A stretch of DNA of 64,000 nucleotides from Paracoccus sp. (in: a-proteobacteria) (GTDB lineage: Bacteria; Pseudomonadota; Alphaproteobacteria; Rhodobacterales; Rhodobacteraceae), in contig NZ_JAUNTW010000004.1 of NCBI RefSeq assembly GCF_030538495.1, positions 153,147 to 217,146 of the forward strand, in the 5' to 3' direction. Below, piece by piece: positions 43,114 to 51,796 of the stretch; position 1 is the stretch's first letter; every line of letters starts with the position of its first letter. A model generated the notes under the pieces. It saw only the letters and a program-made list of their open reading frames with translations, did no database searches and was not told the DNA's origin. A program made the translations under genes and the position numbers.

Positions 43114-43789
43114 AGTCCCCCCGCGCCCCCGTGACCGAACCACCTGATGCAATTTCGGACAGGAGCAGGGAGGCGAATCTGGCCTGCATCGCGGTCGACA
43201 GGGGCAGGACCACATCTACATCTCCACCCGAGCGGGCGCGGATTTCGGTGGGGTGCAGCGCGACCTCCAGCAGAGTCAGTCCAGACCAGTTGGCGGCAAT
43301 CGGTATGTCACTGCCGCTCCACGAGCCGACACGGTTCCGCAGGGCGACCGCGCCCGACGCGCGGATTCGTAGGACTGTGTTTCCTTCGTTATTGATCCCG
43401 CGCGTCCCCGCTTCCGTTAACTCTGTGTGGCCTACCAGTCCGGGGTCCCCCGTGAGGGTCAGATTACGGACCACCATGAAAAGACGCGCGCCTTGCAAAT
43501 CCGCAGGGTGGGGAAGCGTAAGCGCGGCACCGGTATCTGAAACCGTGATCCAGTCCCCGTCTGTGCTTACCGCTCCCCGGACTGCCGCGTTAAACAAGGC
43601 CCCAGCCGCACCGCCATTGCGAAACCCGACTAGGTTGTCCCCATCCCGCAGTAGGTCGGTTGCCCTGAAGTGAATGGGGATTGCCCCGCTTTCGTAGTAG
43701 GCCGTCAGCCGGTGCGGCTCTTGACCCTGAGAATTCGGAAGAGCTGCTGACGAGACGGGCATCCACATCCCCGAAGCGATCCCGATCAT
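43010..43789 (-). CDS. Head-spike/fibre-like protein, GTA Rcc01080-like by position
   Basis: A 259-residue protein with a Gly-rich start (MIGIASGMWMPVSSAALPN) and a jelly-roll or lectin-like body (LFMVVRNLTLTGDPGLVGH, NTVLRIRASGAVALRNRVGSW, LTLLEVALHPTEIRARSGGD). It starts by ATGA overlap with a gene that resembles the spike-base protein of the Rhodobacter gene transfer agent, and in that agent the base and the fibre genes are adjacent. A capsid-mounted fibre for binding cell-surface polysaccharide is inferred. Confidence 0.6.
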   Translation of the reverse strand: MIGIASGMWMPVSSAALPNSQGQEPHRLTAYYESGAIPIHFRATDLLRDGDNLVGFRNGGAAGALFNAAVRGAVSTDGDWITVSDTGAALTLPHPADLQGARLFMVVRNLTLTGDPGLVGHTELTEAGTRGINNEGNTVLRIRASGAVALRNRVGSWSGSDIPIAANWSGLTLLEVALHPTEIRARSGGDVDVVLPLSTAMQARFASLLLSEIASGGSVTGARGDYGDIVSVLIDHPDYDTACAEVRAYLRSKYESAAA

Positions 43790-44037
43790 ACCCACCCCGT
43801 CAATTGCTTAGCCGTGGTTCCCGTCGTCCTGACACGAACCGCCGACATGGGGTAAGTTCCCGGAGGCAGTGGATTGGTCGTGTAGGTCACTCCGTCGAGG
43901 CCGACATAGGACACAGCCCCAAGTTCCCCAACCGTCAACACGCGGATCGGCTTCGGAAGGTTTGTTGTGTTGTGTGGAGTGATCTTGAAGGCAGCCGTAG
44001 CGGGACCCTGTGGGTGTAGGTAGGCGGTGTTTGCCAT
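43786..44037 (-). CDS. Head-spike base protein, GTA Rcc01079-like
   Basis: An 83-residue beta-rich protein: FKITPHNTTNLPKPIRVLTV, GAVSYVGLDGVTYT and PMSAVRVRTTGTTAKQL follow the pattern of the small spike-base proteins of Rhodobacter GTA particles and related phages. In GTA it anchors fibres on the capsid. It begins within the adaptor stop (TAATG) and overlaps the fibre gene by ATGA. Confidence 0.7.
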   Translation of the reverse strand: MANTAYLHPQGPATAAFKITPHNTTNLPKPIRVLTVGELGAVSYVGLDGVTYTTNPLPPGTYPMSAVRVRTTGTTAKQLTGWV

Positions 44038-44585
44038 TAGATTAGTCCTTCATATGGGTTACTGACCGCCATATAGAGGCCGTCAGTCTTACGAATGTCG
44101 TTATCGAGTTGGGCCTCAGCCACGAGTGCTTGGAAGGTCTGCTCAAAGCTCTGCTTCCGTTCGTCCACGAAGGTATCGGCGGCGAAAACCAAGGCCGCAT
44201 ACGCCAATAACGCCGTGAGGTCAGCCCAAGACCCTGAGTCCCCATAGCCCGTCTTGTAGGACACCAGCACTTCGTCTTCAGGGCCAACGCCCACTTTATG
44301 GAACAGCATGACGTTCTTGCGGATTGTGTAGCCGCCACCCTCGCCCGTGTCCGAAAGCCTGCGGACTGTTTTTCCGTTGATCTTCACGAAATTGATCGTG
44401 AGGAAGTCCGGGATAATGACTGCAAGGGAACCCTTTTGAATAAGTGTCTTGTCTTGGAGGTCCAGTCGAAGGATGGTGCCGAGGCGCTTAACGGCCAGAG
44501 AGATGAACACGTCTGTCTGCGCCTCGGTGCAATCCGTCCGGTTAAGAATGTCAGTGAACAGGGAGCGCACTTCCTCTGCGGGCAT
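44037..44585 (-). CDS. Head-tail adaptor (connector) protein
   Basis: A 182-residue protein (MPAEEVRSLFTDILNRTDCT ...) with helices at both ends around a beta-hairpin (GYTIRKNVMLFHKVGVG, EDEVLVSYKTGYGDSG). It follows the capsid and has the length and layout of podoviral adaptors or tail-tube nozzle connectors. A phage dyad provides its ribosome site (AAAGGAAAACAC). Confidence 0.6.
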   Translation of the reverse strand: MPAEEVRSLFTDILNRTDCTEAQTDVFISLAVKRLGTILRLDLQDKTLIQKGSLAVIIPDFLTINFVKINGKTVRRLSDTGEGGGYTIRKNVMLFHKVGVGPEDEVLVSYKTGYGDSGSWADLTALLAYAALVFAADTFVDERKQSFEQTFQALVAEAQLDNDIRKTDGLYMAVSNPYEGLI

Positions 44586-44592
44586 GTGTTTT

Positions 44593-44611
44593 CCTTTGGA
44601 TTGGTCTAAGG
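44593..44611 (-). repeat. Phage dyad 10
   Basis: Minus-strand CCTTAGACCAATCCAAAGG, identical to dyad 6, supplying the ribosome site of the adaptor gene. Confidence 0.85.
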
Positions 44612-44615
44612 AAGA

Positions 44616-44918
44616 TCAGTGGTCAAAACGGGTGTCCCCAGAGACGATAAACGCCTCCATGTTGTCTGACCGGAGCTTCTTGATGATTTCGTTTGCGGGG
44701 GCCGACCACAGGTCGAAGCCTTGCCGCAGCCAAATGTTTGCCAAGGACTCTGGGACGGCGGCCACATGGGTCAGTCCGTCTAGGTTGATCCTGAAGTCAT
44801 CTTTGGAGTTCTGAAGTTGTCTCCAGAACAGTGGCGTTAGTTCCTGCTCCGTGGTGATAACCCCGGAGCCGTCGTCTTGCAAAATAAGCGCCTCGTGCGG
44901 CGCAGCGGTTTGGTTCAT
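44616..44918 (-). CDS. Phage structural-region protein of unknown function
   Basis: A 100-residue protein (MNQTAAPHEALILQDDGSGV...LWSAPANEIIKKLRSD) between capsid and adaptor. I do not recognise a family; the position suggests a minor head or head-completion role. Confidence 0.55.
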   Translation of the reverse strand: MNQTAAPHEALILQDDGSGVITTEQELTPLFWRQLQNSKDDFRINLDGLTHVAAVPESLANIWLRQGFDLWSAPANEIIKKLRSDNMEAFIVSGDTRFDH

Positions 44919-44935
44919 AGTGCCTCAATGGGAAA

Positions 44936-44960
44936 GGGCCTCAGGTTTAACCTAAGGCCC
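44936..44960 (-). terminator. Hairpin after the capsid gene
   Basis: On the minus strand the stem GGGCCTTAGG / CCTGAGGCCC with a 5-base loop is followed by TTTCCC. It may lower transcription beyond the capsid gene. A perfect phage dyad (44964-44981) lies between it and the capsid stop. Confidence 0.65.
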
Positions 44961-44963
44961 TCG

Positions 44964-44981
44964 TTTAGACCCGTCTAAAGG
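44964..44981. repeat. Phage dyad 11
   Basis: TTTAGACCCGTCTAAAGG, a perfect palindrome with 7-base arms, just after the capsid stop. Confidence 0.85.
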
Positions 44982-44985
44982 ATGA

Positions 44986-45870
44986 TTAGCTCAGGCCCTT
45001 AATCAGACCCGAAGCCTTCCGGTTGGAGTGCTTCAGACCGAACTCACCGACCATCATGTGGCGGTCGCTGTCGCCCGTCTTCGCCAGACCGGTGCGGAAC
45101 CAGTTGCGCAGGACGGCCAGCTTCCAGTTCTTGGCCTCATACATCAGAGCATCCGTGGCCCGCAGCAGGCGGTTCTTCACCACCCGGACAGTGCCGAAAG
45201 GGTCCTCATAGATGTTGATGACGTTCGACAACTTCTTGTCGCCATGGTCCACGTTCAGGGTGCGGTTGGTGGCCGAAGCCCATCCCGCCACCACAACGGT
45301 ATCGGAGGGTTTGACCATCAATACCGAAGCGTCCGACCCCTCGTTATACATCTTTTCATGGGTGGCGATGACATGGGCTTCGGTCAAAGCGCCCCCCGCA
45401 TCGGTGGTGGTTTCCGTGGCGATCTGGGCTTGGACGCCTGCAAATTCACCGGGGGTCCCTGCCGAGGCTTCGACATAGGTTTGACCGGTGCCAACCAGCG
45501 AGTGTTCCAAGTCCATCTTCAACAGCTTGCCCGTTTTCATCATTTCGCGGGCGGTCTGCTTGTCGCGGCCATAGGTCTTCACGGCTTCGGCGGTGCCGGA
45601 CACACGGAAGGTTTCTTCCAGAATCTGGGTGCCGTTCGACCGCATGACCGGCTGATCGCGGGTCGAGTCTTGGGCTTCCAGACCCTCGACCTTGGCGTTC
45701 TTCGCCACAGCCCGCAGTTGGTCCTCCTGCCACTGATACAGGGTGTTGTTGACTTTCTCGTCTTTGATGGACGACTGGAACGGGGTGTCCGTCGGGTCGA
45801 TCAGAGAGATAAAGTCCGACACGTCTTCTTTTTTGCCGACCAGATCGAACGATTTCAAATGGGTGGTCAT
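44986..45870 (-). CDS. Major capsid protein
   Basis: A 294-residue protein directly downstream of the scaffold gene. It has the N-terminal SDFISLIDPTDTPFQSSI and the central VMRSNGTQILEETFRVSGTA of HK97-fold capsids in the DUF5309/SU10-type family, with DLEHSLVGTG and SVLMVKPSDTVVVAGW further on. It should be the most abundant virion protein. A hairpin follows its stop. Confidence 0.85.
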   Translation of the reverse strand: MTTHLKSFDLVGKKEDVSDFISLIDPTDTPFQSSIKDEKVNNTLYQWQEDQLRAVAKNAKVEGLEAQDSTRDQPVMRSNGTQILEETFRVSGTAEAVKTYGRDKQTAREMMKTGKLLKMDLEHSLVGTGQTYVEASAGTPGEFAGVQAQIATETTTDAGGALTEAHVIATHEKMYNEGSDASVLMVKPSDTVVVAGWASATNRTLNVDHGDKKLSNVINIYEDPFGTVRVVKNRLLRATDALMYEAKNWKLAVLRNWFRTGLAKTGDSDRHMMVGEFGLKHSNRKASGLIKGLS

Positions 45871-45889
45871 ATTGGTTATCTCCTAAGGA

Positions 45890-46813
45890 TTATTGGTCAC
45901 GCTGGGCAGCGAGAAAGGCTGCGGTTACGTCGTCAATGTCGCCGGTGGCTCGGGCCTGTTCGACCAGACGACTTGCGTTTGCTTTGGTGGTGTCGCTGCG
46001 GCTTTCGGGTTTGCCAACAACTTTCTTCGGGGCCGTCACGGCTTTCTTGACGACCGTTTCAGATTTCTTCTGAGCCTGATCGTAAAGCATGGCCTTTCGC
46101 ATCATCACGATGGCGGCTGGGTCCACGATTTCATTCACCGTGGTTTGGTCCATCCCTTGACCGACAGCGTAAGACCGCAGGTCATTATACAGGGTGTCCG
46201 ACCACTCAGGGATTGCCTGACGGATCGCCGGGATAGCCTGTGCAGCGGCTTCGCGGATGAAGGTCTGACGGGTCGCCTGCGCCTGTTCCAAGAAGGACGA
46301 CGCCTCATGGTTCAGGGCGGCGAGTTCAGCTTCAGCGGCTTCTTTATTCGCCTTCAGGTCATTGAACTCCTGAGTGCCTAGCTCCCGATGGGCCGCCCAC
46401 AGATCAACCTTGCTGTATTTCTCAGCAACTTCCTGCGCACGTTTGATCCGGGCGTCGTAAAGCTGGGCAAGGAACATGCCTTGGGCTTCCACGGCCCGGT
46501 TCTGGGCGTGGACATGCTGCGCTGACTTGGCGATGGACGCGCGGTCGGCGTAAAGACGCTCAAGGTCCTTCCGGTTTACCGACTTCTTCTCCTCGCCAAT
46601 GAGGATTTCAACGGTGTCTTCAGGGACTCCCTCAGACGGCTCAGCGTCGGCGTCAGGTGCTTCGCTGGCTTCGCCCCAGCCGCCCTCGTCTTCGCCGCTC
46701 TCCGGGGCATCCTGTGGGCTCTCCGGGGCATCCTGTTCGTCGGTTTCTTCGGCGGACTTCAGGTATGCCTCAACGGCGTCGTCTTCGGTGTATTCTTGAA
46801 TATCGGGGTCCAT
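45890..46813 (-). CDS. Capsid scaffolding protein
   Basis: A 307-residue protein with an acidic N-terminal third (DEQDAPESPQDAPESGEDEG) and a helical remainder (DLKANKEAAEAELAALNHEA, AQKKSETVVKKAVTAPKK) ending in a basic C-terminus, the usual plan of podoviral scaffolds, in which the basic end contacts the capsid. It lies immediately before the capsid gene. The ATG at 46813 follows AGGAGTGTCG. Confidence 0.82.
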   Translation of the reverse strand: MDPDIQEYTEDDAVEAYLKSAEETDEQDAPESPQDAPESGEDEGGWGEASEAPDADAEPSEGVPEDTVEILIGEEKKSVNRKDLERLYADRASIAKSAQHVHAQNRAVEAQGMFLAQLYDARIKRAQEVAEKYSKVDLWAAHRELGTQEFNDLKANKEAAEAELAALNHEASSFLEQAQATRQTFIREAAAQAIPAIRQAIPEWSDTLYNDLRSYAVGQGMDQTTVNEIVDPAAIVMMRKAMLYDQAQKKSETVVKKAVTAPKKVVGKPESRSDTTKANASRLVEQARATGDIDDVTAAFLAAQRDQ

Positions 46814-46821
46814 CGACACTC

Positions 46822-47067
46822 CTAGTCACGGGTCATTGTTTCAGCCGCAATCACGACAGTCTCCATCGAGGACAACAGGTCGGTCAGGGCTTGATTGCTG
46901 CGGTAAGCTACTTCGCGGGCGTCGCGGTCGGCACAACCAGAACCGAAGAAGCGGTTCTGATAGTCCTGACGCAAAGCCCCGACGGCGAACTCAAAGGCAG
47001 GGGATTTCATCATCCGCCGCAAGTCCGCCGCCCAAAGCAGGATTTCCTGTTCGGTGGGTTGCTTCAT
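46822..47067 (-). CDS. Small phage protein between portal and scaffold
   Basis: An 81-residue helical protein (MKQPTEQEILLWAADLRRMM..., then NRFFGSGCADRDAREVAYRS). It starts after AGGTG, just beyond an extended dyad (47085-47104). It may be a head-assembly accessory; no family recognised. Confidence 0.6.
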   Translation of the reverse strand: MKQPTEQEILLWAADLRRMMKSPAFEFAVGALRQDYQNRFFGSGCADRDAREVAYRSNQALTDLLSSMETVVIAAETMTRD

Positions 47068-47084
47068 GTTCACCTGTGGCCCCT

Positions 47085-47104
47085 CCCTTAGATGGGTCCA
47101 AGGG
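47085..47104. repeat. Phage dyad 12
   Basis: CCCTTAGATGGGTCCAAGGG; the dyad extends outward (CCCTCCCTT / AAGGGAGGG). It lies between the portal gene and the small gene at 46822. Confidence 0.85.
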
Positions 47105-47116
47105 AGGGTCTTGGGG

Positions 47117-49108
47117 TTACGGGTTATAGAAGGCTTTCTGCGTGTCGGCGGCTTCGGCCAAACGCAGTTCTTCCTGATCGACCCAGAAGTCATTCTCGAC
47201 TTTCTGGCGCTTGGTGTCGCTGTCGAAGCGTCGGGTGGCTGTGTCACTCTGAATACGCATACGGTCGGTTTCCGCCTTCATGCGGTCAGTCTCAGCTTTG
47301 GCAGTCATCGCTGTTGCCTGTGCCTTGGCATACTCAATCTGGGTCTTGAGCATTTCCATCTGCAATTCCTGCATCGGATCAGGTTCAGGCGGTTGGACTT
47401 CTTCAGGCGGCGTTAGGAAGGTCTCAAGGTCCTCAACGCCGATCTGCTCCAGACCCCGGCGGATCACCTGATAGCGGCGATCATAGGTGTATTGTGGGGC
47501 CAGCATCGGGTCTTGCGAGAACATGGCATCAATGCCTTGCCACTTCTGGGCTTCACGCTCCCGCTCGCCGTATCCGAGGGTCAACTCAATGGACGCCGCC
47601 GAACGGTGTTTCCAATGTGCCGGGTTCACTTCGGCCTCAACACCAGACAGTTCGACAACCGTCTGTTGGTCCATGTGGTCAACCGCCGTGTTGTAGATCA
47701 GGAAGAACAAGTCCTTCATGAAGACGCCAAAGCGGCGGGCAATGGTCTTGGTCCGCTGTTGGGACGCTGAGATCAACTGTTCGACCATGCCTTCCGCGTT
47801 CTGGGAGGAAATGGCGTCTTTGTTCAGACCTTGGGACAGTTTGGAGATACCCGTGACCTCCTCTTTGTCTTCGTCAATCATTTGGATCAGCGAAAAGACG
47901 TAAGGGTTCAGGGGCGCTTGGGGGATCGCCGCGATACCGTCCAGACGGCGGACGTTGACGATACCACCTAGGCGGTTGTCCAGAAGCTCCGCAGGGTTGG
48001 CTAAGGTGCCGTTCAGGACCTGCTGTCGGGGGTTATTGGTCATCAGCGAGTGGTTGATGATTTGTCGGATCAGGACCGTTCGGGCGTTCTGCACCGGGAT
48101 CACCGCCGCCGCGAAGTTGTCCCCAATGTAGGTGTGCGGGATAGGCAGCGGGACATAGGCCGCAAAAGGCACGACCGACACACGCTCCTTGTCCAAGACC
48201 TCGCCGCCTGCGTAGCTGACCTTCCATAGACGGGCCTTCCCACCACCTTCAAGATCAGCCCGGATGTAGCACTCATAAAAGGCCGCCTCAGCCGTGGCAG
48301 GGTCGTGGCCGTCGTCCATTAGACCCGATCCAATGGAATACATCCGCTGGGACTTTTCGTAATCGAACAGATGGTCTGACGAGGCCCCGTATCGCATCTT
48401 CTCTGCGACGGTCTCACCGTAGGTTTCAACGAACCAACTGCGGGTCTTCAGGCTGCGGTGGCAGACAAAGCGGGCGGTTTGGATGGTTTCTGCGCCCGAT
48501 GCAATCAAGAAGTCCTCGGGCGGGATGGCGATAACCTTGATGCCCTTCTTGTGCGTGAACACCCGGTAGGTTCCCGAATACAGGCCCTCAGGGGTGATCT
48601 CGGTCTCAACGAACTCGTAGCTGTCGTGCTGTGACACGGCGGCGGTAAGCTCTTCAGGCGTCAGCGCCTCGAACTCAAAGTCATCTTCAAGGGTCTCCTC
48701 GTCGTAGAACACCTTCAGAACGCCGATGCGGCCTAACAAGGCGTCGGTGCAGGTGGAATACAGAAGGTCTTCCCCGGCATTGTCCCGGAAGAACACTTGC
48801 TGGGTAAACTCAGTGGCCTGCTTGGCGTCATCCACGGTCTCCCCACGTTCGGGGCGGAAATAGACGATGCGGTTGGAAGCAGAATACGCCTCCAATACGG
48901 TTGAACGCATGGAGTCCACAGAGTCGAACACGTCGCGGCTGACATACTTCGAGTCGCCTTTGTGAAGAGGCTTTGGGGCCTCCCCGCGATAATACGACAG
49001 CACATTACTGCGTTCGCTTGCCAGCTTCGAGTCTGTGAAGTGTTCCGAGTTTGAGATTGCCTTGGCGATGACCGCAGAGATTTCGTCTTTGGTCAGTTTC
49101 TTTCCCAT
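47117..49108 (-). CDS. Portal protein
   Basis: The 663-residue dodecameric vertex protein through which DNA enters and leaves. Its features are YVSRDVFDSVDSMRSTVLEA and DALLGRIGVLKVFYDEE near the N-terminus, the central GISKLSQGLNKDAISSQNAEG, and a long C-terminal helical barrel (TQIEYAKAQATAMTAKAETD, then DRMRIQSDTATRRF). The order terminase, portal, scaffold, capsid supports the call. The ATG at 49108 follows AGGAGAGCT. Confidence 0.85.
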   Translation of the reverse strand: MGKKLTKDEISAVIAKAISNSEHFTDSKLASERSNVLSYYRGEAPKPLHKGDSKYVSRDVFDSVDSMRSTVLEAYSASNRIVYFRPERGETVDDAKQATEFTQQVFFRDNAGEDLLYSTCTDALLGRIGVLKVFYDEETLEDDFEFEALTPEELTAAVSQHDSYEFVETEITPEGLYSGTYRVFTHKKGIKVIAIPPEDFLIASGAETIQTARFVCHRSLKTRSWFVETYGETVAEKMRYGASSDHLFDYEKSQRMYSIGSGLMDDGHDPATAEAAFYECYIRADLEGGGKARLWKVSYAGGEVLDKERVSVVPFAAYVPLPIPHTYIGDNFAAAVIPVQNARTVLIRQIINHSLMTNNPRQQVLNGTLANPAELLDNRLGGIVNVRRLDGIAAIPQAPLNPYVFSLIQMIDEDKEEVTGISKLSQGLNKDAISSQNAEGMVEQLISASQQRTKTIARRFGVFMKDLFFLIYNTAVDHMDQQTVVELSGVEAEVNPAHWKHRSAASIELTLGYGEREREAQKWQGIDAMFSQDPMLAPQYTYDRRYQVIRRGLEQIGVEDLETFLTPPEEVQPPEPDPMQELQMEMLKTQIEYAKAQATAMTAKAETDRMKAETDRMRIQSDTATRRFDSDTKRQKVENDFWVDQEELRLAEAADTQKAFYNP

Positions 49109-49115
49109 AGCTCTC

Positions 49116-50708
49116 CTAGATAGCTTCGAGGTAATATGCCTCAGTGTTGGTGATCGGGTTCCAGACGCCATCGTGGATGTGGTTCACAATAGCCAAGGAC
49201 ATAACGCAGTCATCGTGACAGCCCTCCTCGGCCTCCAGCTTTCCGCTTTCCTTGACGACATAGGTGAGCATTTCGCTGATCGTCGTTTTGTCGTTCAGCT
49301 CGACCTCGCCTTTGCGGAGAGATGCCCTGAGGTCGTCAATGATAAGGGGCTTGGTCTTTGAGTCCGTCCTGAAGCCCAATTGCGGGGTGTCCAGATCGTC
49401 AATCTTGTCTTCGGTGACGTGGGTGAAGACATTGGGATACGCCCAGACCTTATACAGCATCCCGACCGTCAGAAGACCGTGGTTGTTGCTCTCGACGGCG
49501 ATCTTTGCGTTGTTGAACAGTGTCCCCAGACGATACAGAACCTCTGCGAAGTAGTCGGGGTGGACGTGACCACGCCAGACAGCGACCTGACGTTTCCGTT
49601 CGTCCAAGACCTGCGCGACTGAGTAGTCACCGCCCCGGACGCCCATCGCCACGTCCGCGCCGATGTAGTAAGTCCCGCCGGGGTCGATCTCGTCGTAAAG
49701 CAGAAGCTCCCCAACGGGGTGTGGACGGAACTCCGATAGCTCCAGCGCCATGCGGTGCTTTGGACCAGTCAAAAGGTCGGCCCGTTTGGTCAGGGCTTCA
49801 GGATCAAACACAGGCCGACCCGTCGTCAGGAAGGCTTCTTCAGGAACCGCCGGATACTCCTGCTTAAACAGGTCCGGGCCGTTCTGCGCGATCTTACGCC
49901 GACGCCAGTAAAGCTGGGCGTCGTCAAGGTCGAAGCGTGTGGCCAGTGTGTGTTCTTCGGGGGTCCTCTCGAAACCATCGGGCGGCTTTGTGCGGTATTC
50001 AGGATCGAGGAACCACGGGATGAACAGCGGGTAGTAACCGTTGGTCCCATCGACAGCGCCCTTCCACATTTCATAGAAAGGTCCGGTTACGCCGTTGGCC
50101 GTGGACTCAATATAGATTTCTGTATCGTCCGCGTCGGGGATGGATTGCAAAAGACCGTTCAGGTTTTCGCGGGCTGACGACTCTTTCCAAAAAGCCAACT
50201 CAGAAAGGTGGGCGTGGGTGATCGTTTCACCGCGCGCGATGCCGTCACCTCCGGCAGTAGCCACCATGTAAGAGGAATCCAGTTTATCAAAGACAATCTC
50301 CTTTTTGGATGAATAGCTGGTGGATGGCTTCAGGATGGCCGGGGTGTTCTCAAAGAACCGCTTCGTCATGTTGAACAGAGCGGTCGTTGAGTCCGACTTG
50401 TGGGTCACAACGATGGCTTTCTTGGCCGTGTTCTGGGAAACTCGTTGATACAACCTGCCGCCAACGCCTGTGGACAGACCCTGCTGACGGGCCTTCAGGA
50501 TGATGATGCGGACGCGGCCTGTGGCGGCGATCTGGTCGCGGATGGCACGGTCTAACTCACGCTGGGCGTGGTTCAGACTAAAGGGAACGATCTGGGCGCG
50601 TTTGGTTCTGATCTTCAGGGCGTGTCGGCAGTAATAGTCGAAGTCGTCTCGGAGGCGGCGGCGGACGGCTAAAACTGCGTCACGATTCTTCTCCAAGGTT
50701 AAGGTCAA
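49116..50708 (-). CDS. Terminase large subunit
   Basis: The packaging ATPase and nuclease, 530 residues. The Walker A variant is LKARQQGLSTG (about residues 71-81), the Walker B segment THAHLSELAFW and the coupling motif ESTANG. The RNase H-like nuclease has YIGADVAMGVRGGDYS (Asp), AVESNNHG and EGCHDDCVMSLAI (Asp pair). It overlaps the small-subunit gene by 29 bases. Confidence 0.93.
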   Translation of the reverse strand: MTLTLEKNRDAVLAVRRRLRDDFDYYCRHALKIRTKRAQIVPFSLNHAQRELDRAIRDQIAATGRVRIIILKARQQGLSTGVGGRLYQRVSQNTAKKAIVVTHKSDSTTALFNMTKRFFENTPAILKPSTSYSSKKEIVFDKLDSSYMVATAGGDGIARGETITHAHLSELAFWKESSARENLNGLLQSIPDADDTEIYIESTANGVTGPFYEMWKGAVDGTNGYYPLFIPWFLDPEYRTKPPDGFERTPEEHTLATRFDLDDAQLYWRRRKIAQNGPDLFKQEYPAVPEEAFLTTGRPVFDPEALTKRADLLTGPKHRMALELSEFRPHPVGELLLYDEIDPGGTYYIGADVAMGVRGGDYSVAQVLDERKRQVAVWRGHVHPDYFAEVLYRLGTLFNNAKIAVESNNHGLLTVGMLYKVWAYPNVFTHVTEDKIDDLDTPQLGFRTDSKTKPLIIDDLRASLRKGEVELNDKTTISEMLTYVVKESGKLEAEEGCHDDCVMSLAIVNHIHDGVWNPITNTEAYYLEAI

Positions 50709-51396
50709 AGTCGAAGTCTCCTAATTCCGCCTCCATTTCGGCCAGACCTGCTTCCATGTAGTTCTGAACGCTGGACATGATTTTCAGGTTCTTTGCGCGC
50801 TTATGCTCGTAGTCCCTGCCCATACCGCGTTCGCGTGGGGTTTTCGGCTGGAAGGACTCAGCGTCGATGACTTTGTATTCGTCCTTGGCGAGTTCCAAAA
50901 GCCAGTCTTCCGGGGCGTTTGCGTTGATGTTGTGGTTGACGGTTGCGGCTTTGGAATGGGTGTATTGGGCCAGTTCTTTCAGGGCCGTGACCTGTTCCTT
51001 GGGGTTCAAAGCACCAGACCGGACGAGGCACTCCATCAGCCACAAAGGGTTGACTTCAAGTCCCGTGCGTTCGCGGGTGGCGTCATCGAGGAACTTATAG
51101 TTCCCCGGATCAACCATTTTTGTGGCTTCATTCAACCGTGCCGCCACTTCCTGCCGGGACATTCCATATCTCCATTTGCGGGCCTTGAACCCTGCCAGCT
51201 TGCCGGTCAGGGTGTTGGCTAAGTGTTGTTCTTCAGAGGGTGGGGCTTGGGGGTTAAGGTGGGGCCAAAAGTCGATCCCAGCCTCCTCCATGATCCGGGC
51301 CTTAATGTCCTCGTCCTCTAGGTGGGGATATTCGAACCACTCGGTCAGCAAGCGTCCCGTGCGGGTGCAAACTTCAGGGGTGATCGGGGAGGTCAT
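50680..51396 (-). CDS. Terminase small subunit, probable
   Basis: A 238-residue protein directly upstream of, and overlapping, the large subunit. It is helical, with an N-terminal DNA-binding-like region (FKARKWRYGMSRQEVAARLN, PLWLMECLVRSG) and an acidic end (GDFDFDLNLGEES). The assignment rests mainly on position and length. Confidence 0.65.
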   Translation of the reverse strand: MTSPITPEVCTRTGRLLTEWFEYPHLEDEDIKARIMEEAGIDFWPHLNPQAPPSEEQHLANTLTGKLAGFKARKWRYGMSRQEVAARLNEATKMVDPGNYKFLDDATRERTGLEVNPLWLMECLVRSGALNPKEQVTALKELAQYTHSKAATVNHNINANAPEDWLLELAKDEYKVIDAESFQPKTPRERGMGRDYEHKRAKNLKIMSSVQNYMEAGLAEMEAELGDFDFDLNLGEES

Positions 51397-51738
51397 TTAG
51401 AAGTCTCGCGGGCGGGGTGGCATGGGGATGACGTTAGGGCCGAGGTCTTCGGGTTCTTCGGGTTCGTGGGGTTCCAGCGCCCGTTCTTCATAGACGCCCT
51501 CATCGACCCGATCAGATACCCAATCAATAATACTGAACTCGGAGGGACCATAGTTGAAAAAGAGTTTCCAAAGTTGGTCAATGTCCATCAGACCAAACTC
51601 GAACGCCCGGACCCCCTCCGTCAGGATTGCGATCCGTTCGTATTCGGGGTGATGGCCGCCTGAAGGGTCTTCCGGGTGGCCCGTGATGATCTGCCACAGT
51701 TCACGGTCCAGTGCGTTAATTCGATCAGATGCACTCAT
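51397..51738 (-). CDS. Phage protein of unknown function upstream of terminase
   Basis: A 113-residue protein (MSASDRINALDRELWQIITG...), acidic, ending in a Pro-rich tail (NVIPMPPRPRDF). It abuts the terminase small subunit. An extended dyad (51764-51783) precedes it, with AGAAAGGACC before the ATG. No family recognised. Confidence 0.6.
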   Translation of the reverse strand: MSASDRINALDRELWQIITGHPEDPSGGHHPEYERIAILTEGVRAFEFGLMDIDQLWKLFFNYGPSEFSIIDWVSDRVDEGVYEERALEPHEPEEPEDLGPNVIPMPPRPRDF

Positions 51739-51763
51739 GGTGTGGTCCTTTCTTTGAGCCCGT

Positions 51764-51783
51764 CCCTTAGACTGATCCAAGGG
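51764..51783. repeat. Phage dyad 13
   Basis: CCCTTAGACTGATCCAAGGG, extended by CGT/ACG, upstream of the gene at 51397 and just after the 1712-residue gene's stop. Confidence 0.85.
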
Positions 51784-51796
51784 ACGGGACGTTTCG

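Noticed and set aside
48318-48336. Dyad-like CATTAGACCCGATCCAATG in the portal gene
   Set aside because: It has one extra central base; kept only as a looser copy.
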